This document shows positions 35,434-43,726 of a stretch of 64,000 nt of DNA, piece by piece. The notes under the pieces were generated by a model, which ran no database searches, was not told the origin of the DNA, and was given only the letters and a program-made list of their open reading frames with translations. The stretch's first letter is position 1, and the number at the start of each line of letters is the position of its first letter. Origin of the DNA: Leadbetterella sp. GTDB lineage: Bacteria; Bacteroidota; Bacteroidia; Cytophagales; Spirosomataceae. The stretch lies in assembly GCA_021740125.1 (NCBI GenBank), contig JAIPAJ010000002.1, positions 1-64,000 on the forward strand, read 5' to 3'. The position numbers and the translations under genes were made by a program.

Positions 35434-37674
35434 TTAGTTTACACAATTTTTTATTTCTGCTTTAAAAACACCTCCATTGCTTGCCCGAAAACCATTTTCC
35501 AATAGAATTGATTTACCTGCACTTAAGTTTACTCTAGTGCCATTTTGGAGAATATTTGATGCCGAAATAGCTTGGTTGGCATTTAAGTTTAGGGTTGAGT
35601 TTCCCCCTACCACATTAGTCAACTGATAGTTATTAACACAATTTGGGTTTACTTTAATCAAAAAAGTATCTTTTAAGCATTGGCGAGAATCTTCCACAAA
35701 ATAACGCAATCCAATCACAGGGTTAATACTCAATGTTCTAGATGTAATTGAAGAGTTTTCCCAAACGAAATCACCCACCCACGATGCTTGGAGGTTTAAA
35801 CTTGGGGTATTTGGAACAATAAATATCTCAGTGTTTTTATTTACATCCTTCATAATAGTAAATTGATCTGCAACTGTTCCGTTTTCTGAAATCCACTTAG
35901 AGTCTAGCCTATTTCCCTCTATTTCAAGATAAATAGAACCCCCTGTTTCAGAATTAGAATAGATTGTTGCATCGTGCGGATAGTTTCCTTGGGTAGAACT
36001 TGGCCAGCCCGCAGACCCGGCAACCACATAAACAATGCCTTTGTTGGGTAATGTGGAAGATTTAATATATGGACAAGAATCCGATGTACCATCGTAGCGT
36101 GCCGAGGAACTACTTTGATTGTGTGTATTTGCACTAAATGTGCTTTCCAATCCATAGTGCCCTTTTATAAGGCGGGTTCTTTCGTAGTTATGGCTATGAC
36201 CACAAAGAACCAAATCAACGTTGTTTCGTTCAAGAATCGGCAACACCTTTTCTCTGATATATCGAAGTTCAGATTCCGTATCGGAGTTGTGGCTTCCCAT
36301 GGTGTAAGGTGGATGATGCCAATATACAATCGTCCATTTTTGAGTATTTGCAGCCAAATCAGCCTTAAGCCAAGCTATTTGTGGACTATTCAGCGTATCT
36401 GATAATCGATATAAACTGGCGGTTTCTGTTCCATAAGAATCTAGGCGTATAAAATGAATATTGGCGTAATTATAAGAATAATACCCTTCATTGTAAGAAG
36501 GATGGCCACCAATTTCTCCGTTTGTTGGAAGTGTATAGTTTTGAAAATATGCACCACTTCTACTGGCTTGTGAAGAACTGTAATAGTCATGGTTACCTGG
36601 TGCTGGAAATATTGGCGTCTGTTTCATTGTTCGGCTGTTTTGATAGGGCTCAAAAAACAATGTTTGATATTCATAATCGTATCCTGAGCTGTAAGCATTA
36701 TCTCCTAGAAGTAGCCAAAGATCAATATAATTGTTTCCAACGTAGTTCAGAAAGGCATTTTTTACATTGGCTTGAGTGGAGGTTCCCGTTCCGCAATCAC
36801 CCGTGACCCACACTTTGGTTTTTTTTTCTGTACCTACATTTGGTGCTGTGTAAAAGAAATATTGTGCCGAGCTTTGTATTATTTCAGTAGAATTAGCAAT
36901 GTTGTAGTAGTATTTGGTGTTTGGAATAAGATTGATTAAGTTCACTAAATGTTCGCTTTTAGATACATTATCCGAAACCTGAGTATTAAGGTTATTGGGG
37001 TCCGTGCCGTAGTTGATTTTTGAGGTAGTTCCTACATTTGTTCTATACAGAATCTGCATGCTGTTAGAAGTACCCATCTGCAAATATGGCCCTCTCGAAA
37101 TAAAAGTGCTATTCTGACCAATCAACTCAAAATCGAATGTAATATCAGAACTATTAATCTCAGTTTGATGAATTTCTACGGCTATGGTATTTTGGCCAAC
37201 TTGAAGCGTATTGCCAGGTAAAGTAGTACTCAGCCAAATTTGTCCATCGTCAAGAGCATTAGTCGCCAGTGTATTATACAAAATAGGTTCGGTAAGTCCA
37301 TCTTTAAATATTTGTACGCCATTGAAATAAATCGCAACACCATCGTCTCTTTTTCCTCTTAAAATAAAGCTGCTGTAAGTATTCGAAAGTGTAATTACTT
37401 TCCTAAAATAAGTGGTGATGTGCTTTGAATTGGGGTTTCCTCCAAAGTTTACCACAGTTGCCTCGTCGCCTTCTCCATATCCAAACTCAGAGTTTCCAGT
37501 TGACCAAGCAGCATCATTAAATCCAATATTTCGCCAGTTTGTTCCTTGGTCAGAGCCGTTGTCGAGGTATTTCCAAGTATCGCCTGAGGTCACAATTGTA
37601 GATCGTGCCAAAGTAATCGTTATAGAAACAAAAAAGAAAATCAATGATTTTAAAATTGACTTTTTCAAATCCAA
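35434..37674 (-). CDS. Secreted purple-acid-phosphatase-like metallophosphoesterase
   Basis: The 746-residue protein has a signal peptide (about 1-23). A jelly-roll-like domain comes next (about 28-185), then a purple-acid-phosphatase-type N-terminal domain (191-280). The metallophosphoesterase domain contains D293 in VTGDCG, D325-N326 in LGDNAY, N361-H362 in GNHD and CGHSHNYERT. The last 60 residues form three short beta units with a Cys four residues from the end (KNCVN), like the 3-coathanger-stack C-terminal domains of Cytophagales secreted proteins. An Ig-like region precedes it. A scavenging phosphatase is the likely role. Confidence 0.82.
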   Translation of the reverse strand: MDLKKSILKSLIFFFVSITITLARSTIVTSGDTWKYLDNGSDQGTNWRNIGFNDAAWSTGNSEFGYGEGDEATVVNFGGNPNSKHITTYFRKVITLSNTYSSFILRGKRDDGVAIYFNGVQIFKDGLTEPILYNTLATNALDDGQIWLSTTLPGNTLQVGQNTIAVEIHQTEINSSDITFDFELIGQNSTFISRGPYLQMGTSNSMQILYRTNVGTTSKINYGTDPNNLNTQVSDNVSKSEHLVNLINLIPNTKYYYNIANSTEIIQSSAQYFFYTAPNVGTEKKTKVWVTGDCGTGTSTQANVKNAFLNYVGNNYIDLWLLLGDNAYSSGYDYEYQTLFFEPYQNSRTMKQTPIFPAPGNHDYYSSSQASRSGAYFQNYTLPTNGEIGGHPSYNEGYYSYNYANIHFIRLDSYGTETASLYRLSDTLNSPQIAWLKADLAANTQKWTIVYWHHPPYTMGSHNSDTESELRYIREKVLPILERNNVDLVLCGHSHNYERTRLIKGHYGLESTFSANTHNQSSSSARYDGTSDSCPYIKSSTLPNKGIVYVVAGSAGWPSSTQGNYPHDATIYSNSETGGSIYLEIEGNRLDSKWISENGTVADQFTIMKDVNKNTEIFIVPNTPSLNLQASWVGDFVWENSSITSRTLSINPVIGLRYFVEDSRQCLKDTFLIKVNPNCVNNYQLTNVVGGNSTLNLNANQAISASNILQNGTRVNLSAGKSILLENGFRASNGGVFKAEIKNCVN

Positions 37675-37777
37675 ATATATTTATTAAATAATATTTCAAA
37701 TTTGTTTTAAGAACGTTTCCAATGCCATTTTAAGAAGAAAAGCATTTCATAAAATCAAATTATCAATTTTTCATGAT

Positions 37778-38863
37778 TTAAAGCTTCACCATACCACCTG
37801 TTTTCACCGATTTATAAATGGCTTCAACGACTTTAATATCCCTCAAACCTTCTTCTCCAGGAACAATCATGGGCTTTTTCTCAATAATCGAAAGAGCGTC
37901 TTCGTCTAATTGTTTAGGTTGTTGGCTGGCCAATGGGAAGTTTATCTGTGTACCGTCTGACATGCTGCCTTTGTTGTTGCCATAGCCACTTTGAGGTTCC
38001 ATTTTTAGCCAACCTTTTTCATAGTTCACTTGCAAATGGTTCATGTTTATCCCGAAACTTGACTGACACGCTGCTCTAGCTCCTGATGGAAACTCCAGCT
38101 GAAACATCATCGTTTCTTCTACTTCTTTGTATATCTCAGGGCGAGTGGTGGAGGCTTGTGCCATTACACTAATCGGCTCCTCGCCAGCAGCCATACGAGC
38201 TCCTTGAAGTGCATAAACTCCCATATCGCCCATTACGCCACCACCCAATGCTTTATTTTGTTTCCAATGTGTAGTTCGGCCATCAAAATATCCTGCGGCA
38301 GAATTTATCATTTTCGGCTTTCCAAATGGTCGTTCTTTTGCCACTTTCATTACTTGTTGTAGGTTGGGGTCGTGTTGACAACGGTAGCCTATGGATAGTT
38401 TCACTTTGTTATTGTTGCAAGCGTCTATCATTGCTTGGCAATCGGCTACAGAGGGGGCCATTGGTTTTTCGCAAAAAATATGCTTGCCCGTAGCAGCTCC
38501 TCTAACCGTAAACTCACGGTGCATAGATGGTGGTAAAATCACATAAATGATATCAATGTCTGGATTATTGGCTATTTGGTCGTAATTGTTGTAATCGTAA
38601 ATGTTTTTATCTACCAGACCGTACTTGTTTTTCCAGATTTCTACTTTTGATGGTGTGCCTGTTACGATACCCTTTAGCTCGCAATGCTCGGTTTTGAGCA
38701 ATGCCGGAGCTATCAAGTCGGTGCTGTAATACCCCAAACCAACCAAGGCAATTCCCAATTTGGTCTTTTGTGGCTGGGTAGCTTTGAGCAAAACATGAGG
38801 TGAAAATACGGCTGATGCGGCTATCAGCCCCGTGCTTTTTAAAAAGTCTCTTCTGTTTTTCAT
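37778..38863 (-). CDS. Gfo/Idh/MocA family oxidoreductase, exported
   Basis: The 361-residue protein starts with a twin-arginine-like leader (NRRDFLKSTGLIAASAVF). It then has the Rossmann motif IALVGLGYYS (38-47), followed by the EKP motif (132-134) that marks the catalytic region of the Gfo/Idh/MocA family, and a conserved C-terminal sheet. Exported members use NAD(P) as a tightly bound cofactor and act on sugars such as in hexosaminidase pathways. It is first in a minus-strand run with the phosphatase and serine hydrolase genes. The substrate is not known. Confidence 0.88.
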   Translation of the reverse strand: MKNRRDFLKSTGLIAASAVFSPHVLLKATQPQKTKLGIALVGLGYYSTDLIAPALLKTEHCELKGIVTGTPSKVEIWKNKYGLVDKNIYDYNNYDQIANNPDIDIIYVILPPSMHREFTVRGAATGKHIFCEKPMAPSVADCQAMIDACNNNKVKLSIGYRCQHDPNLQQVMKVAKERPFGKPKMINSAAGYFDGRTTHWKQNKALGGGVMGDMGVYALQGARMAAGEEPISVMAQASTTRPEIYKEVEETMMFQLEFPSGARAACQSSFGINMNHLQVNYEKGWLKMEPQSGYGNNKGSMSDGTQINFPLASQQPKQLDEDALSIIEKKPMIVPGEEGLRDIKVVEAIYKSVKTGGMVKL

Positions 38864-38969
38864 TTTGAGGTTATTTTTGATTGAAATAAATTTCTGATTC
38901 TATAAATTTAGAAAAATCGTTTTTTATTTGCTTGAAATTTCTAATTTGCCAAAAATACAAAATTTCCTC

Positions 38970-39521
38970 ATGAATGAAACACCAAATGCGGGTAAAGTGC
39001 TGATTGCAGAGCCATTTCTTGGAGACCCTAACTTCGAACGTAGCGTGGTGCTCATTTGTGAACACAATGATGAGGGCTCGTTTGGATTGGTACTAAATAA
39101 TGTCTCAAAAAATACGATTGCAGATGTTGTCGACGACATTTATGTAGAATTTCCGCTTTTTATTGGTGGTCCTGTGGAGCAAAACACCCTTCATTTTGTG
39201 CATCGTTTGGGTCATTTGATTGAAGATTCAATCGACTTAGGCAATGGAATTTTCTGGTCGGGAGATTTCGAAACTGTTAAAAGTTTATTGAGTATTGGAA
39301 GTATTAAATCTGAAGATATTCGATTCTTTATTGGCTATTCTGGTTGGGGTGCAGGTCAGTTGGCAAATGAATTGGCACAGAATACGTGGATTCTTTCAGA
39401 TATAAACTCTGATGTGCTGTTTGAAGAATATACCAATCAATTTTGGCGAACTGTTTTAAAACGTATGGGAGGAGACTATAAGGTTTTGGCCAATTATCCA
39501 GTTGATCCTCGATTAAATTGA
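38970..39521 (+). CDS. yqgE: YqgE/AlgH family protein
   Basis: The ATG at 38970 is preferred to the TTG at 38928, because the family begins at PNAGKVLIAEPFLGDPNF. The resulting 183-residue protein keeps the family hallmarks: FERSVVLICEHNDEGSFGLVLN, FIGGPV and FFIGYSGWGAGQLANEL. The role of YqgE/AlgH (UPF0301) is not well defined; in some bacteria it affects gene expression of exopolysaccharide. The neighbours give no more hints. The divergent gene is the Gfo/Idh/MocA protein. Confidence 0.9.
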   Translation: MNETPNAGKVLIAEPFLGDPNFERSVVLICEHNDEGSFGLVLNNVSKNTIADVVDDIYVEFPLFIGGPVEQNTLHFVHRLGHLIEDSIDLGNGIFWSGDFETVKSLLSIGSIKSEDIRFFIGYSGWGAGQLANELAQNTWILSDINSDVLFEEYTNQFWRTVLKRMGGDYKVLANYPVDPRLN

Positions 39522-39597
39522 GCTTCGAGTAGTGAATGTTGACTTGCGAATAATTAGTTCTGTGAATTGAGTTGAAAGTTTTTAATAAATATGCCTT

Positions 39598-41022
39598 ATG
39601 AAAAAAGTTGTCTGTCTTTTTTGTTTGATTTTTGCGGGAAACCTATTTGCTCAAAATGAGATCGTGTCGCATCTCGAACAAAACATTATAAAATATACGC
39701 AAATGTCCGACCAGATATGGCTATGGGCTGAGCCGGGGTATTTAGAAGAAAAAACCTCTTCCTTGTTAATAAAAGAATTGGAAGCCAATGGTTTTTCTGT
39801 AAAAAAAGGTGTTGGAGAAATGACAACGGCTTTTGTGGCCACTTACGGCTCAGGTTATCCGACTATCGGAATTTTGGCCGAAATGGATGCTTTGCCAGGT
39901 CTTTCACAAGAAGCGATTCCGACCAGAAAGGCAAAAGCTCTAAACGGCTATGGGCATGGCTGCGGACATAATTTATTCGGAGTGGGTTCGGTGGCGGCGG
40001 CCATTTCTACCAAAGCATGGATGGAAAAGAACAAAATAAAAGGAACGATAAAACTCATAGGAACACCGGCTGAAGAAGGAGCTGGCGGCGGGAAAACCTA
40101 TTTGGTGCAAGCGGGGGTTTTTAAAGACATAGATGCAGTAATTAATTGGCATCCTGGCGACAATAACAACGCCAGTCCAAACTCATCGTTGGCCTATCGG
40201 GTTACAAACTTTACTTTTGAAGGCCTAGCAGCACACGCTTCGGCGGCTCCAGAAAAAGGAAGGTCAGCATTAGATGCCGTCGAGGCTATGAATTACATGG
40301 TAAACCTCATGAGAGAGCATATCTCGCCTGAAACAAGGATTCATTATGTTATAAAGAACGGTGGCTTAACCTCCAATATCGTACCTGATTATGCCATGGT
40401 TGAATATACCGTTCGACACCCGACAGCCAAGGGCATGGAAGAAGTTTGGAATAGAGTTCAGAAAGCAGCCCAAGCAGCAGCTTTGGGAACAGAGACCAAA
40501 ATGAGTTTCGAGATAATGGCAGGTTTGTATAATCTACTTCCCAATGAAACCTTGGCCAAAGCCATGCAAAAAAACCTTGAAATAGTAGGTGGAGTAAAGT
40601 TTACGCCTGAAGAAAAGAAGTTTGCTGAAGAAATCAGAAAGACCGTTTTTTCAAGTTCTTTATCCACAGTAGAGTCTGCAGATCAAATAAAACCGTATAC
40701 CTCAGGACAAGCTACACCGGCTTCTACGGATGTGGGCGATGTGAGTTGGGTTGTACCTACCGCTGGACTTTCTACGGCCACTTGGGTACCAGGAGTACCT
40801 GCTCACAGCTGGCAGGCAGTGGCTTGTAATGGCATGAGTATTGGTCACAAAGGCATGATAAACGCAGCTAAAACAATGGCATTAACAGCAAAAGATCTGT
40901 TTATGGATACAAGTTTGGTAGAAAAATCTAAAGAAGAACTATATAAAATGCGTGGCGGAAAAGACTTTGATTACAAATCGCTAGCTGGAGATAGAAAACC
41001 ACCATTGGATTATAGAAAATAG
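39598..41022 (+). CDS. Secreted M20 family amidohydrolase (AbgB-like)
   Basis: The 474-residue protein has a signal peptide (about 1-18). An M20 metallopeptidase/amidohydrolase domain follows, with the metal motif GYGHGCGHNLFG, the catalytic glutamate region GTPAEEGAGGG, and the dimerisation/lid region AAHASAAPEKGRSALDA. Overall it resembles the aminobenzoyl-glutamate hydrolase subunit B type. The active site is complete by eye. The preferred amide substrate is not certain. It sits alone; a strong hairpin lies just after its stop codon. Confidence 0.87.
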   Translation: MKKVVCLFCLIFAGNLFAQNEIVSHLEQNIIKYTQMSDQIWLWAEPGYLEEKTSSLLIKELEANGFSVKKGVGEMTTAFVATYGSGYPTIGILAEMDALPGLSQEAIPTRKAKALNGYGHGCGHNLFGVGSVAAAISTKAWMEKNKIKGTIKLIGTPAEEGAGGGKTYLVQAGVFKDIDAVINWHPGDNNNASPNSSLAYRVTNFTFEGLAAHASAAPEKGRSALDAVEAMNYMVNLMREHISPETRIHYVIKNGGLTSNIVPDYAMVEYTVRHPTAKGMEEVWNRVQKAAQAAALGTETKMSFEIMAGLYNLLPNETLAKAMQKNLEIVGGVKFTPEEKKFAEEIRKTVFSSSLSTVESADQIKPYTSGQATPASTDVGDVSWVVPTAGLSTATWVPGVPAHSWQAVACNGMSIGHKGMINAAKTMALTAKDLFMDTSLVEKSKEELYKMRGGKDFDYKSLAGDRKPPLDYRK

Positions 41023-41033
41023 CCTTAATACCT

Positions 41034-41067
41034 TCATGAATGCACGTTTTTATTCGTGCATTCGTGG
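41034..41067. terminator. Hairpin between convergent genes
   Basis: AATGCACG (41039-41046) and CGTGCATT (41055-41062) form a perfect 8-bp stem with an 8-nt loop, extended outward by four more pairs including two G-U. There is no clear U-tract on either side, so termination is plausible but unproven. Confidence 0.5.
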
Positions 41068-41082
41068 TAAAAATCACAGAAA

Positions 41083-41439
41083 CTATTCAACATTAACGGT
41101 CAAAGTATCCGTTTGAATTGAAGCCACATCTTTTTCCCAAGATCTTTGATAGGTGAATAGTATTTGAGTACTCCCAGCTTTTACCCCTTCTATTTTGTAC
41201 TTGAACTTCGATGGTGTTCCAACCATTCCGTCTTTGTTTTCGTTTACTATTTCCTCCGTTATTTTGACTATTTCTGGATTTTCAACTTTGTATTGCCACG
41301 AATAACCTGTGGTTGGATTACCTTCTAATTCATGTGTAATGATTTCTCCTACTTTGATGGTTGTTCCCATAAGTTTTGGTTTTTGTTGACAGCTCCATGT
41401 CGCGATGATGATGAGGGCGATGGCTAGTATTGTTTTCAT
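41083..41439 (-). CDS. Chagasin-like (I42) cysteine protease inhibitor lipoprotein
   Basis: The start is set at ATG 41439, giving 118 residues with a lipobox cysteine 17 (IATWSC); a longer reading begins inside arfB. The protein has the three I42 loops: NPTTGYSW (L2), the internal IEGVKAGSTQI strand region, and the YQRSWEKD loop, similar to the RPW loop of chagasin. It is predicted to be an outer membrane- or periplasm-anchored inhibitor of papain-like proteases. No protease gene of that type is beside it. It follows arfB on the minus strand after a palindrome-containing gap. Confidence 0.82.
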   Translation of the reverse strand: MKTILAIALIIIATWSCQQKPKLMGTTIKVGEIITHELEGNPTTGYSWQYKVENPEIVKITEEIVNENKDGMVGTPSKFKYKIEGVKAGSTQILFTYQRSWEKDVASIQTDTLTVNVE

Positions 41440-41486
41440 TGGTTTTGTTTTTTGGTTTGAGTCGTATTGCTGCTTTGGGATACTTG

Positions 41487-41506
41487 AGCCGCAATGCATT
41501 GCGGCT
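41487..41506. repeat. Perfect 20-bp palindrome
   Basis: AGCCGCAATGCATTGCGGCT is a perfect palindrome in the gap between the inhibitor gene and arfB. It is unusually GC-rich for this genome. It may be a mobile repeat, a binding site or a stem at the arfB 3' end; no U-tract follows. Confidence 0.75.
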
Positions 41507-41536
41507 TTACGGCGGCTCCGTTTGAGCCACCCTGCA

Positions 41537-41956
41537 CTAGTGGTGTATGGGCTTTGTTCGCATTGCTTTCTTTTCCGCATTTACTCTCTTGGTTTTTAGT
41601 CTTTTTTCTATTTTTTCGAGTGTTGGCTTGGTGGGTTTTCGCTTCTTTTGAACAGTTAAAGCCAATATCAATAATTCTTTGAATTTCTTTAATGCCAACT
41701 CTTTATTTTTCAGCTGAGACCGACTTTCCTGACAAACTACCAAAAGTTCGTCTTCATGGTTAATCTGGTTTTTGAGTTTTTCTCTAATTTTCACTTTTTC
41801 TGTTTCATCCAAAAGGGAAGAAGCAGTTATATCAAACCTCAATTCTACTTTGGTTTCGACTTTATTTACATTTTGCCCTCCAGCTCCGCTACTTCTCGAA
41901 GTATTAAAAACTACCTCACTAGTAAAATCTATTTTTGCGATATTTTTCATTTCCAA
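41537..41956 (-). CDS. arfB: Alternative ribosome-rescue factor ArfB
   Basis: ArfB hydrolyses peptidyl-tRNA on stalled ribosomes. The 139-residue protein has the catalytic GGQ (26-28) in SSGAGGQNVNKVETKVELRF. It ends in the long lysine/arginine-rich tail (about 107-139) that enters the mRNA channel. Length and layout match ArfB (YaeJ) exactly. It begins 3 bases after the stop of the upstream isomerase gene, so it is probably cotranscribed with it. Confidence 0.95.
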   Translation of the reverse strand: MEMKNIAKIDFTSEVVFNTSRSSGAGGQNVNKVETKVELRFDITASSLLDETEKVKIREKLKNQINHEDELLVVCQESRSQLKNKELALKKFKELLILALTVQKKRKPTKPTLEKIEKRLKTKRVNAEKKAMRTKPIHH

Positions 41957-41959
41957 AAA

Positions 41960-42676
41960 TTACATATCGACCGCTGCCGCCTTATCAATCCACAACAAAC
42001 CGTTACTGTGTTTTCTCAAAACAGTAGCAGGCAGTTTTTCGTTTATTTCTTCAGACACTAACCTTTTCACAATCTCGGCTTTTGATTCTCCATTGGCCAT
42101 AATCATGGCTTCTTCTGCTTCCAAAAGGTGTTTTATACCTACTGTTATTCCTTTTGTTAATGGCGTTGCCGAATTAAAATATTTCTGTCCAACAGTTGCT
42201 GTAATTTCTTCTAAATCAGTTACTTGACAATATGCATTAAACGACGAACCTGGCTCATTTAGCCCCAGGTGTCCGTTTGTACCCAATCCAACAAGAATAA
42301 AATCAAGACCACCTCGTGCAAAAATTAAGTCGTCTACTCGTTTACATTCTGATTCCAAATCGTCTGTCATTGAATCAAAAAAAGTGTAATTTGATTCAGG
42401 AATAGTTAGAGGTTTGAGCAGGTTTTGCTCCACAATATATCTGCAACTGCCTTCGCTTTCTCCAGAAATACCCACCCATTCGTCTAGACCTATGATGAAA
42501 GTCTGAGCAAAGTCTTCTGTTTTTGCCAATTCTGTTATTTTTTTATAAGCCAAAATGGGCGTATTTCCTGAAGTCAAAACCAAGGTTGCGGTCTGTTTCT
42601 TTCTTACAATTTCTATAATGTGAGTCGCCACTGCATCTGATAGGAACTCGTGGTTTTCGAAAATCTTAGTTTTCAT
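41960..42676 (-). CDS. AgaI/NagB-like amino-sugar-6-phosphate isomerase
   Basis: The 238-residue protein has the isomerase/deaminase motifs D65-E66 (LDEW) and GLGTNGHLGLNEPG (130-143). NagB has an aspartate in the place of N134. Galactosamine-6-phosphate isomerases such as AgaI have asparagine there, and the C-terminal KHSNGLLWID also resembles AgaI. It should interconvert an amino-sugar phosphate and a keto-sugar phosphate with ammonia release. No other amino-sugar genes are nearby. A 6-phosphogluconolactonase reading is less likely, since the NGH motif fits AgaI better. Confidence 0.7.
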   Translation of the reverse strand: MKTKIFENHEFLSDAVATHIIEIVRKKQTATLVLTSGNTPILAYKKITELAKTEDFAQTFIIGLDEWVGISGESEGSCRYIVEQNLLKPLTIPESNYTFFDSMTDDLESECKRVDDLIFARGGLDFILVGLGTNGHLGLNEPGSSFNAYCQVTDLEEITATVGQKYFNSATPLTKGITVGIKHLLEAEEAMIMANGESKAEIVKRLVSEEINEKLPATVLRKHSNGLLWIDKAAAVDM

Positions 42677-42730
42677 TTTAACTTAATTTCTGTTTTTATA
42701 TAAAGTCTTGGCAATATTAGCCAAATAAAA

Positions 42731-43555
42731 TCATTTTTTACTAAACGCTTTTACAATCGCTTTTGCAATAATTTCGTTGCCTTGGTCAGAAGGGTGGAGT
42801 CCATCGTAGGTCATAGCAACCGCATCAACAGGATATGGATATTCGTCTTTTTCAGGATTGAAGGCAATTTTGGTGTAGGCGGGATATTTAAATTTCTTGT
42901 TCAAGTCTGTTTCTGGGTCTTTAAGTAATTTGTATTTCACTGCGTTTTTTACTGAAAGCCTTTTGTTGTGATACAAATCCACTACTTGTATATTTTCAGA
43001 TTTTCCTATTGCTTTTATAGTTTCTGCAAATTGTTCCAAAAACTGCCCATTTTTGTCTTTATATGACCCAAAAGCATTGTTTTTCATGTTTGCCAAATAT
43101 ACAAAGTCGCTTCTTTGCATGGGCGTGATTAGGATAATTTTAGCTTCTTTATTAAGGCTTTTTAGTTTGTCAAGAATTACCCTAAAAGCACCATTTAAGG
43201 TACCAATGCCAGTGTTTTTCTCATAATCAGCCAACGATCCGAGTGGTTTTCCGCCCCACCAGTCATTTGTACCAAGAAAAACCGTGTAAATATCTGCTTT
43301 CTCGATTTTTAGGTCTTCTATTTTTTCGGCAATTCTGATGGCTGTCCAGCCATTATGACCTTGGTTGACATAAGTAATATGAGGAAGCTTTTCGTTTACT
43401 CTTGTCATATAGCCTTTTTTCACCCGATTACCAGTTTGTTCGGAGTGGTCGTTTAAATAGGTAATGGAATCGCCAATGGCTACCCATTTTATATTTTGAA
43501 CAGTTGAAGAACTCAGTCCAACAAATAGGACAAGACTAATGAGCAGTTTTTTCAT
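42731..43555 (-). CDS. Secreted SGNH/GDSL hydrolase
   Basis: The 274-residue protein has a signal peptide (about 1-18). An SGNH hydrolase follows with the block I motif GDSIT (nucleophile S30), the block III motif FLGTNDWW and the block V motif DGLHPSDQG. Together these give a complete Ser-Gly-Asn-His catalytic set. SGNH enzymes act on acetyl esters of glycans or lipids. It is the first gene of a minus-strand run with the AgaI-like isomerase and arfB (54-base and 3-base gaps). Confidence 0.88.
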   Translation of the reverse strand: MKKLLISLVLFVGLSSSTVQNIKWVAIGDSITYLNDHSEQTGNRVKKGYMTRVNEKLPHITYVNQGHNGWTAIRIAEKIEDLKIEKADIYTVFLGTNDWWGGKPLGSLADYEKNTGIGTLNGAFRVILDKLKSLNKEAKIILITPMQRSDFVYLANMKNNAFGSYKDKNGQFLEQFAETIKAIGKSENIQVVDLYHNKRLSVKNAVKYKLLKDPETDLNKKFKYPAYTKIAFNPEKDEYPYPVDAVAMTYDGLHPSDQGNEIIAKAIVKAFSKK

Positions 43556-43726
43556 TATAAAGGCTTGAATATTTAAAACGCTATGAAAGGTAATCTTTTG
43601 AGGTTAAATATGGCTAAAAGAAACTATTTTTGTTAATCATTTTGTTTAAAATATAAATAGCTTCGTCAAATTAGAGATTTCAAGAGATTTTTTCTTTTCT
43701 CAAAAATCTTGTATCATTAATATTAC

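Noticed and set aside
38928-38969. TTG-started extension of YqgE
   Set aside because: The family begins near PNAGKVLIAEP, which fits ATG 38970.
41440-41580. Longer reading of the chagasin-like gene
   Set aside because: The extension covers the palindrome and overlaps arfB; the lipoprotein signal at 41439 is the natural start.
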